Positions 55,900 to 64,000 of a stretch of DNA of 64,000 nt are shown here, in pieces. Under the pieces are notes generated by a model, which did no database searches, had not been told where the DNA came from, and was given only the letters and a program-made list of their open reading frames with translations. The position numbers were made by a program, and so were the translations under genes. Source of the DNA: Branchipolynoe longqiensis (taxonomy: Eukaryota; Annelida; Polychaeta; Phyllodocida; Polynoidae); assembly GCA_030323885.1 (NCBI GenBank), contig CM059187.1, positions 126,709,525 to 126,773,524 of the forward strand. The letters run 5' to 3'. Position 1 is the stretch's first letter; the number at the start of each line of letters is the position of its first letter.

Positions 55900-56790
55900 T
55901 GAATGAAAGTAACGTCTAGTGTTTGTAGCCCGGGGGCGGTGTTTCCGCGGGTCATTATAGAGTGCAGGCTGGCCGGGTGCACGGGGCTCCCCGGGCCCAC
56001 AAAGCCGGCGGGCGGCGGGCGGGGAGGCGGCCCGGTGCGGCCCGGCCAACCTCACCTACATCCGCGGGCTGGCCGTGCCCCACAGCCCCAGGGCGCACCG
56101 CCACAACAACAAACCCTTGCCGCCATCGGGAAGCAACATTTAAAAAAAAAGGGAGCTGAATATTAGATGCTATTCTATCGCCAGCGGTCCTTTCGTTATT
56201 TGCCGACAGTTTTCTAAAGCTACAGAGGTTTCTGCTTTTCCCCCCGTTGGTTTCAGTCCCGGGCTGTGGAAGTAGCGAGTCGGGGACTCGCAACCAGCCA
56301 CCAACCACCTGCGAGTTTCAGCCCATTATTCACCCCGGTAACACCTCCCTCCCTCATCATCGCGGGGGCTGCCCGGACGGCCCGGGTGGTGCCGGGGGTT
56401 CCTGGGTGCCTCTTTCAAACCGTGTATACACACCGACATGTCCGTTATTAAATGCATTTACAAACTGACCATGTCACAGCAGTAGGTCAGTGAGCAGCGG
56501 ATAATGCACACAACACAATTCACCGTCACCCACCAACCAGCACATCGCAATGCGCAGAAAAGCACCGATGACTTCACCGGCTCGACCCGGTCCGCCACCA
56601 TAACCGGCGACCGGGCGCACTTGTCACGGCAAGTGACTGGGGGACTTGGCGCGGCCGGCGGGCGGCGGGTGGAAGGCGGGCCGGGGCTCCCAGACGGGGC
56701 CGGGCGGGCGGGTGGGCGGCCGAGGTACGTGCTTGGCAACCCGATGGGCCCCGGCCCCATGATCCGGGCCGCGCTTTATAGTTAGTAGCC
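55900..56790. other. CpG-rich region
   Basis: CpG-dense blocks at 55,925-56,110 and 56,570-56,780 flank less GC-rich sequence. Open frames are Pro/Gly/Arg rich without domains. Confidence 0.45.
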
Positions 56791-56954
56791 TCGGGGGATG
56801 GCCGTGCATTTTACAGCGACTCATCAGTGTACACCTACATGCAGCTGACCCCGATCCGAGGCCGTCCGTGTGCTATATACTAGGTGGGAGGTAGACGCAC
56901 ACGGAGAGAGGCCATCGGACACCGGGCACTGGTCGCCATTGTAAAGGTGCAACA

Positions 56955-56955
56955 C

Positions 56956-57012
<57 letters not shown>
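56955..57012. repeat. (TA)n microsatellite
   Basis: About 28 TA dinucleotides with one TTTA interruption, in near-palindromic arrangement. Confidence 0.95.
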
Positions 57013-57015
<3 letters not shown>

Positions 57016-57112
57016 CATTGGCTGGAGCTTCCTGACCTGGATCTGTCCATGTTCACATGTGTCCTGTATAACACTGATATGCCAGGGGCGCCTTAAGTAA
57101 AATACTCAACTC

Positions 57113-57362
57113 ATATAATATATATGGATATTATATATATATTATACATATTATACATATTATATATATTATATATTTATATATATTTTATATATTATAT
57201 ATATTATATATATTATATATATTATATATATTGTATATATTATATATATTTTATATATGTTTATATATTTATATTATATTATATATATTATATATATATT
57301 ATAAATATTATTATTTTTATATAGATATATATTATATATATATTTATATACTATATATATAT
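57113..57362. repeat. TATATTA microsatellite
   Basis: ATATATTATATATATT-type array. Ile/Tyr frames are artefacts. Confidence 0.92.
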
Positions 57363-57640
57363 CGGCAAAGGGTCCAACACAAAAGCTCACATAACCACCA
57401 ACACCTGATAAGCAAGGGGCACTATGTGAAAAATACCCAAACTAATATAAATATATATATATATATACACAAAAGCTCACACAACCACCAACACCTGATA
57501 AGCAAGGGACGCTATGCGAAAAATACACCAACTCATTTAATAATATATATATATATATACATATATATTTATGTATATATAGGCAAAGGGTTCAACAGAG
57601 AAGCTCACACAACCACCAACATCTGATAGATAAAGTGTCA
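57363..57640. repeat. Three ~100-bp units separated by TA runs
   Basis: AAAGCTCACATAACCACCAA, then ACCTGATAAGCAAGGGGC and AAAATACCCAAACTAAT, recur with substitutions at about 57,379, 57,472 and 57,599. Each is joined by a TA tract; a leading fragment (AAAATACTCAACTCAT) ends at 57,114. The last unit is incomplete. Confidence 0.82.
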
Positions 57641-57924
57641 TACAAAGAAGGGATGGATACTTAGGGGTCGGGGTGGCTGGGGTGGACCACATACCAATGC
57701 ACTTATCACAACCATAATACTGATCCAGTATTACCTTTCAGTCATTAGCATAGAATAGCACATATCCATAATGTCAGAACAAAGCTAATGATATTCGGAA
57801 TTCCGCAGTTATATCAGCCATACGCGGGCCATGCTCTAAAATATTATCGTAAGTGTGTTCAGATGGAACATTACTTAAGCTATATTATTGAAGGTAGTGG
57901 TTTATAAAGAGTATACCTATATGC

Positions 57925-58185
57925 TTGTTCGCAACTACTGCTCTATATATATTTATATATTTATATATATATATATATATATATTTGCGTTTGTTCGCAA
58001 CTACTAACATATATACACACACACACATATATATATATATATTATATATTTAGCAGTAGTTGGGAACATACACACATATATATATATATATATCCATGGC
58101 GACAACAAGAGCAACACAATGTCATATATATGTGTGTGTGTGCTCTCAACTACAGCTAAATATATATATATATATATATATGTGG

Positions 58186-58224
<39 letters not shown>

Positions 58225-58335
58225 CGTTTGTTCCGAACTACTAACATATATATACATATATATATATTTAGCAGTAGTTGGGAACACTCCATGGCGACAA
58301 CCATAGCAACACAATTCACCAACGAGACACCAAGA
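57925..58335. repeat. Palindromic GCAACTACT / AGTAGTTG elements in TA tracts
   Basis: TTGTTCGCAACTACT occurs at about 57,925 and 57,988, with TTGTTCCGAACTACT at about 58,226. The inverse AGCAGTAGTTGGGAAC occurs at about 58,051 and 58,270. A CCATGGCGACAACAAGAGCA block follows at 58,094 and, slightly changed, at 58,290. Two foldback units in tandem are separated by TA tracts. Confidence 0.72.
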
Positions 58336-58364
58336 CAACGCGACATATAAGTTATTTATATATA

Positions 58365-58369
58365 TACAT

Positions 58370-58406
<37 letters not shown>

Positions 58407-58425
58407 ATATATATATATATATAAC
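58365..58425. repeat. (TA)n microsatellite
   Basis: TA array with a GTGTG interruption. Confidence 0.92.
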
Positions 58426-58429
58426 AGTT

Positions 58430-59010
58430 GAGCGGCCGCATATAACAGCATGCTACAGAAGCTAGTACTAACAAAATCCGTGACGAACATACAGCTGAAA
58501 CGCTATATTGCCAGATTAGCCATATATATCTCGGGTGAGCATACCATTTTAAATTGAGCTACTGACATTTATCGCATGCTGTACTACTAGTTAACTCCGA
58601 TACCTCAAGCATCTTTGAATAGTGATGAATGCTACCCCAAAACAGTATCACCATAGCCAATTCAGAGGGAGGGCAAGAATAACAAATTTTAAAATATATT
58701 GAAAAACAAAAAAAGCCAGCAGCGCGCACACACATACACACACACACACAGACACACACACATAACTACAGCTGATGCATCCTAAATTTTATCACCTCCA
58801 GATAATGGGCACGTGGCCTCAATATGGGGCCTCCAATAAAAAGGATCTTCTATTGTTGTCTGGCAGTTTGCAGCTCGGTCGGTAACTGAATAAAGCCGTG
58901 ACAATGATGGCACCCGTAAAGCACCACAATCAGTCGTCACAGAGCGACAAATGCCACCGTGGGGATTTTGCCGCTGCATCAAACCCCCAAACTGCCGAAC
59001 CCACCCACTT
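58430..59010. other. No gene recognised
   Basis: Single-copy-looking sequence with a (CA)n run at 58,727-58,763. Confidence 0.45.
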
Positions 59011-61010
59011 GTCACCCGAGCCTGTAGTCTGCGGGGAATTTCAGCACATTACTCGCCTCCCGATAGTAGGCGCGCGCCCGGCCCTCGCCCAGCCACATTT
59101 GCGTCTTAGGCAAATCTCTTTAGACACCGACTAGTTGGCAATTTTCCGGGGCTATGTGTGTGGGCGGTGGGAGGCGAGAGGCGGGAGGCGGGAGGCGGGA
59201 GGCGGGGCAGTGCGTGGGGCGGTGGTTGTGGTTGAAGGAGCTATGTGGGGCGGGTTTGTTGGAGGTGAGCGCGGGTGAGAAGAGGGTGAGTGAGTGGGGG
59301 AAGGGGGGACGGGGGGGGGGGGGTGAGTGCCTTATCGTGGTCAGTCTTTATGCTGGAGTAGCTCCGACCACGCCCGAGCGAACCCACACGACTGACGCCT
59401 TCCGACGCCAATAGGGTTATAAGCGCCACACCCTAAATACTGCCGCCCTGTCACTATATTGCCGTCCAACCACGCCCCACGCCATTCGCTCACACCGCCC
59501 GATATATTTATTTAGGCAGGCATTTCTACATAGATATTCCGACACCGCCGAAGCAGGACACTCCACAATTGTGTCTTCTGCGAGCGGTTCGGGGGGGGGG
59601 AAGCTTTTATTTTTGTGTAAAGTTGTTATTAGTAGTGGTCTTGTCCGCCCTTTTATTATTTCCCCTAAATCGCGGTTAGCTTACTTTAAGGGGCGGTGCC
59701 TTTGTTTTGCAACCAATTGACATCCGAGCGGGGCTGCAACATTATACTACAACAGTTTGCAATTATCTGCCTAATAGAGACAAGTGGGAATCCCCTTAGA
59801 CCGGTGCTGCTTTTGGATGGGAGTGGGAGCGGGAGATGGGTGGGGGGGGGGGGGTGCGGGCACGGACTAATCTGGGCGGAAAATGCAGGGCGGGTGGCTG
59901 GGCAGTGATGGGCTGATCAGCTGTCAACAGTAATGCAGGGCGCGGAGGGCCGCCTCCCTCCCGCCGGGTAATGCAGGGGCGGCGCCAGCTCACACGCCAG
60001 GCACGACGCACTTAACACACGGGCCCGATGGTCAAGTGATAACCAGAGCACGGCGTGAGAACAGGCGGGCGGGCGCACGCATGCGCGGAGAGGGCGACGC
60101 GCGCCGCAAGGTGCCGGGAGAGCGCATCTTCCTCCTGGTGAGTCTTGCGACAGGGAACCCGTCGCGGGGACGCCCGGGAAGTGAGATGAGGGGGGCGGAG
60201 CACCCGGCAGCGCGAGGGGAGCAGCGGAGGCGGAGGCGGGGGCGGTGGGCGACCGAGGGGGTTTGTAATTAATTACGCGGCGCCGAGGAGAAAGTGGCAG
60301 TGATGGCCGCTGCCGCAGAATCACCCCCAAAGGGAGCGCCACTTGCTGGCCTCCCTCCACGGCGCCAAGCCGTTAGCCGCCCGGCACCACCTGGGTGCCG
60401 CCTCACCGCTTCACCGCCCGCCAGCCTGCCGCCCGCCGCCCGCCACCCTCCGTCCACCGCCCGTCGCCCGCCGCCTGTCGCGTCCCCGGCCGTCCTAATT
60501 CGATTTGCGCGCCGAGCAATCGTTAACGAGAATGTTATGGGATCTAAAATACGGCCGAATCGGTGTGAGTACGCTGCAAAGGATGCTGAGCCTAATGCGG
60601 GCTGACTGGCACCGGGCGCCAAGTGTGCGGCGCGGCGAAGTGGGCGTGGGTCCCCGTTACATGATATCTGTAAAGGGCAGGGCGGGCGCGCCACCACCCC
60701 TCCCTCCCTAACCCCTTCATCCCCATCACCCGCCCTCTCACCCCCTCACGCACGACACCGTCCGGGGAGAGATCGCGGCTAGAGTAACCACCAGCACAAT
60801 GCGATTGTCGGCGACACAATGCAATGCGATTGCGACACAAATAAAGGGATTTGGCGGATGCGCCTTCATTTTATTGTGCGTGATTGTCAGGGCCGTGCCC
60901 TGCTGTTCCCTAGCTACTTTCAGGCTCGCGGTCCGAGGGACTGCGTCGGGCGGCCCGGCATGTCACTCACACGCGCACCCAGGCGACGTCTGTGCGGGCG
61001 CGATTGAGCA
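59011..61010. promoter_or_regulatory. CpG-rich domain
   Basis: Two kilobases of CpG-rich, transposon-poor sequence, densest at 59,930-60,260 and 60,330-60,500. Contains a GGGAGGC repeat (59,168-59,205). A donor-like CTCCTG|GTGAGT at 60,133-60,144 ends a short basic frame from 60,036. No protein domain is recognised, so only a regulatory role is suggested. Confidence 0.4.
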
Positions 61011-61151
61011 ACAGTCTCCGACATTGCTTGTGTCCTATGACAGAACTATAACAACGCGTGGACTCGGACAGAAGTCAATCAAGAGAAGCTGTGTTGACAT
61101 CTCATCACACCCTTCCCCATCACTCTCCACTCTCCACCCAGTTACCCTCTC

Positions 61152-61215
61152 CACCACCACCACCACCACCACCATCACCATCACCACCATCACCCCACAA
61201 CAGCAGCAGCAGACC
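61152..61215. repeat. (CAC)n/(CAT) triplet repeat
   Basis: CACCACCACCATCACCATC run ending in CAGCAGCAGCAG. Confidence 0.9.
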
Positions 61216-61470
61216 GACACAGATGGGGATTGCCGAAATAATGCGATCAACATTGAAGAAAGCTCACCAATTAATGCGGCTAATTTGATTGTTGATAATT
61301 TCTCGGAGAATAGAGAGTCAGTCTCCCGCTAGGCCGCGCCGGGCGGGGCCGCCGCTTGTAGGCCACGGGGAGTGTGTCGCGTCGCCTATCTGTCGGGCTT
61401 GATGGCCATTTGATGACCTGCCAGTCAACCCAACACCTGCCCATACGTTTCGCTATCAGCTGACGGCGCC
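61216..61470. other. AT-containing block in CpG-rich surroundings, no gene
   Basis: ATTAATGCGGCTAATTTGAT and neighbours contain several TAAT cores. A conserved noncoding element is possible but cannot be shown from one sequence. Confidence 0.2.
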
Positions 61471-61479
61471 CGATCCCCC

Positions 61480-61525
61480 CCCCCTCCCCACCACCACCAC
61501 CACCACCTCCACCTCCACCACCACC
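61480..61525. repeat. C-run and (CCA)n repeat
   Basis: A C10 run followed by CCACCACCACCACCACCTCC. Confidence 0.88.
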
Positions 61526-62249
61526 CATATATTATTCCCGATACCCAAATACTAAAAAATACGCCACCCGTGAGTAGCGAGTGGGAATCTCTACGAAATA
61601 CCCGCAAATCTCTATAACTGAATGACAAAGGAGCAGATTGGGAAAATGATAGTAAACGCTTCAGGGCTTGTTTGCCTCTCTCTCTCTCTCTGTCTCTCTC
61701 TCAAACACATATTCACCCAGCTCGCTTAGTGAAGAGATGGTTGTAGTATCGAGTAGGGATAGAGTTTGAAGGGGGGGGGGGGGAGAGTGAGGGGAAGGTG
61801 GTGGTCATGGCTCGGCTCACAAATCAATTATAGATACAGCGTCAATGTAGGATTCGTATAAAATTAATATTGTTCACAATCTGCGCGTGTGGATCCCAAT
61901 TGTGTGCACGGAGGCGGCTCTGTCCACTGTTTGCCAACTGGCATTGGGAAAATTACATGGCAATCTCCCCACGTTTGCACAGGCAACTGTGGGATATTGT
62001 ATACGCAGGCGCAGTTAAATATTGGTTTGCAGGATTGCAGGTGCATTTTGTTGGGCGGGCTATATGTGGTGGGGAGAGCGGGGAGATGGAGGGAGGGGGG
62101 TGAGGGAGAGAAAAAGGCAGTGGCTTATCAAGCCATCTGACCGTAAACCAAGCGGAATAATCAGCACGCACCTCGACTCTACGGTGCCAAAGCAAATCGC
62201 CAAAGCAAATCGAGAGGAGGGAGGGTGGCTAGTTTTATCAACGGCGTGT

Positions 62250-62250
<1 letters not shown>
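61526..62250. other. No gene recognised
   Basis: Contains a (CT)n run (61,676-61,702) and a G13 run near 61,775. No feature supported. Confidence 0.4.

Positions 62251-62251
<1 letters not shown>

Positions 62252-62294
<43 letters not shown>
62252..62294. repeat. (CT)n microsatellite
   Basis: About 21 CT dinucleotides. Confidence 0.95.
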
Positions 62295-62297
<3 letters not shown>

Positions 62298-62394
62298 GCG
62301 CTGGTGCATAGGTCGGGTTGTTATAGAGTTGCTGGCGTTATTATAGCCACCTGCACTATCTTGATTACCGATCTACCTGTGATCAGAGGAGCTC

Positions 62395-63135
62395 CTCCTC
62401 ACCTCCACCGCCACCCCGCTCTCCTCTTGCCACCAACCCGCTTCTTCTCTCGACCACCCAGCCCTCCTCTTCCCACTACCCAGCCCTCATCTCCGCGCCA
62501 CCCAGCCCTCCTCTCCCCACTACCCAGCCCTCATCTCCGCGCCACCCAGCCCTCATCTCCGCGCCACCCAGCCCTCCTCTCCCCACTACCCCGCCCTTAT
62601 CTCTCCACCACCTGACCCTCCGGTCTCCACCACCCCGCCATCCTCAAATCAACACCCCACCTCTTCTCTCCACCACCCCACCGTCTTCTCTCTGTCAATC
62701 CACTCTCCGCTCTCTGCCACCTCCCCCTCCGCTTTCCAACACCCAGCTCTATCCTCTCTGGGCCCCCATCCCTGCCCTCCTCTCTCTTCCACCTCACCCT
62801 CCTCTCTCAGCCACCCAGCCTCCCCTCTCTGCAACCCCCCCCCCCCCGCTCCCGGCACTCATCTCTACCCATCTTGTCCGCCTCTCTCCACCACACCCAC
62901 CCTCCCCTCTTGGCCACCATCCCCCTCCCTGCCCTCCTCTTTACCCATTTGTCCTCCTCTCTCCGCCACCTCACCCTCCCTCGTCGACCATCCCCCTCCC
63001 CTCCCTGCCCTCCCCTCTCCCATATTGTCTCCCCTCTCCGTCACCATGTCCTCCTATACCCGCCCCTCCCCCCTCCCCCATTTCCCCCTCCTCTCTCTGT
63101 GCCAGCCCGCCCTCCTCTCTCCGTCACCCTCGTGT
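62395..63135. repeat. Pyrimidine-rich ~22-bp minisatellite
   Basis: The clean part (62,455-62,600) alternates CACCCAGCCCTCATCTCCG and CACCCAGCCCTCCTCTCC-type units. The remainder is degenerate CCACCTCACCCTCCTCTCTC. Plus-strand frames are Pro/Ser; minus are Gly/Glu/Arg. Confidence 0.88.
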
Positions 63136-63149
63136 TGTTCCTTGCTGCG

Positions 63150-63565
63150 GGAACGCGCTTGAGCTATTGCCAAGGTGCCCCAGATGGCGGCCGCACGCCG
63201 ACCACCGGGGGGCTAGCGTGACCAAAACCCCGGGCTTTGATACTGTATCGAGCAGGCAGGGTTTGCCCGGGCTTGGCCGGCTAGCATTGTTAATTACCCG
63301 CGCTCGGGTATGGGCGTGTGAGCACAGGCTTTCCGGCTTGTCCCCATCGTGCCGACACGGGCTGACACAGGTTGACACGCCGGGCGCGCCGCTCGACGAC
63401 ACGGCGGCGGCGGCGGCGGCGGCCCGGGTGACGGCAGTCGGGAGCCGCAATGGCAGCAGCTGCGCCCTTCACCGCAAGCACGACACCGGCGCCAGGGACA
63501 TGAAAGCTGACCCAGGAGGCGCTAACCACGGCATGTCCGCCAAGCACTGCCGGCGAGCATTAGAC
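63150..63565. other. CpG-rich patch with (GGC)n
   Basis: CpG-dense, with eight GGC/GCG triplets at 63,399-63,422 that read poly-Ala in the plus frame from 63,167. That frame (147 residues) has no recognised domain. Confidence 0.4.
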
Positions 63566-63738
63566 ACCTTAACGCCAAGCCCGGCTTTTGTTATTGTTAT
63601 TAGACACTGACTGGGGGGGATCAATTAGTAGCGGTAGGGAGAATAGGCAGGTGGCACGCAAAGGGCGAACAGGTCCAACAGGGAAGGAAGGGATGCTGAC
63701 TGCCAATGCCCGTCAAAACCAAACTATTTCCCTTTCTC

Positions 63739-63802
63739 CCCCGTCCTAATATGACCATAGATGTTGCCAGGACGTAAAACTTTAAAAAAAAACACCAACC
63801 AA
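63739..63802 (+). mobile_element. ~64-bp SINE family 1 3'-end insertion with perfect TSD
   Basis: CCGTCCTAATATGACCATAG, then ATGTTGCCAGGACGTAAAAC, an A-rich stretch and CACCAACCAA. The identical 9-mer CCCTTTCTC lies at 63,730-63,738 and 63,803-63,811. Confidence 0.82.
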
Positions 63803-63811
63803 CCCTTTCTC

Positions 63812-64000
63812 ACATTGCCCTACCCTCCCTCCAATCATGTCTCCCTTTCTTCTGATGATCCTGCTTCCCCTTCCCCCATTCCTCCACCTCTTCACCCTCC
63901 CTCTCTTATCACCCCCCCCCCCCCATCCTCTCCTTCCTCCTCTTCATTCAACCGCTCCACACCACACTGTATCCTCTTCATACCTGTCATTCCTTCCCAC
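63812..64000. other. Pyrimidine-rich sequence, no gene
   Basis: CT-rich low-complexity DNA to the window edge, with a C12-14 run near 63,912. Confidence 0.6.

Noticed and set aside
63167..63610. 147-residue frame with a poly-Ala tract resembling a transcription factor
   Set aside because: Poly-Ala comes from a (GGC)n repeat and no DNA-binding domain is present.

Overview
This is eukaryotic nuclear DNA, most likely from a marine invertebrate animal; I cannot name the species. There are no operon-like arrays, no long ORF with a recognisable domain, no rRNA and no convincing functional tRNA gene. Instead there are tRNA-derived SINEs, one non-LTR retrotransposon 3' remnant, many non-autonomous terminal-inverted-repeat (TIR) DNA elements, abundant minisatellites and (TA)n tracts, and patchy CpG-rich segments. 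Most long open frames are read-through of simple repeats (Cys/Val, His/Thr, Pro/Ser or Tyr/Ile runs) and are not called as genes.

Layout. 1-1135: arm of a CGACA-rich TIR element full of microsatellite. 1.1-6.9 kb: a second TIR element, a degenerate ~20-bp minisatellite, a tRNA-like SINE head, and a G-rich minisatellite (5.69-6.54 kb). 6.97-7.41 kb: a pogo-like MITE split by a second SINE family. 9.7-13.3 kb: AT-rich minisatellite, purine-rich DNA and ~900 bp of TATG/TGTA repeat. 13.6-17.5 kb: SINEs, a TTAA MITE, an intact hAT-like element with three 206-bp internal repeats, and the LINE remnant. 18.7-20.7 kb: a ~2 kb CGACA-type TIR element with microsatellite interior and internal duplication. 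20.9-28.7 kb: MITEs, SINE fragments, a 1.6 kb CA-rich higher-order minisatellite and another TIR element. 29-35 kb: CpG-rich DNA, a 37-bp minisatellite, and a TTAA MITE split by a composite two-tRNA SINE. 35.5-46.4 kb: CACACCC repeat, CpG-rich patches, a three-level nested TIR element and a 10-bp minisatellite. 47.8-51.1 kb: a pyrimidine tract and AT-rich/TATA-rich DNA. 51.7-64 kb: increasingly CpG-rich, with one weak candidate first coding exon at 54,088-54,123 ending in a consensus splice donor.

Main result. Elements at 1-1135, 2520-2790, 18,722-20,715, 27,957-28,568, 39,631-40,838 and 49,066-49,353 have different interiors, but they share a CTGTCACAC-like TIR core, often next to TTAA-like sequence, and most carry a central palindrome around AGTTTTGTGCATGTTCAAAA. 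I interpret them as a clan of non-autonomous TIR transposons whose arms are built from short motif arrays. A second result is a set of ~50-65-bp SINE 3'-end insertions that begin at nearly the same point, several with perfect 9-13-bp target-site duplications. Nothing here acts as a gene pathway; the window is best read as an intergenic or intronic repeat landscape beside possible CpG-rich regulatory DNA on the right.
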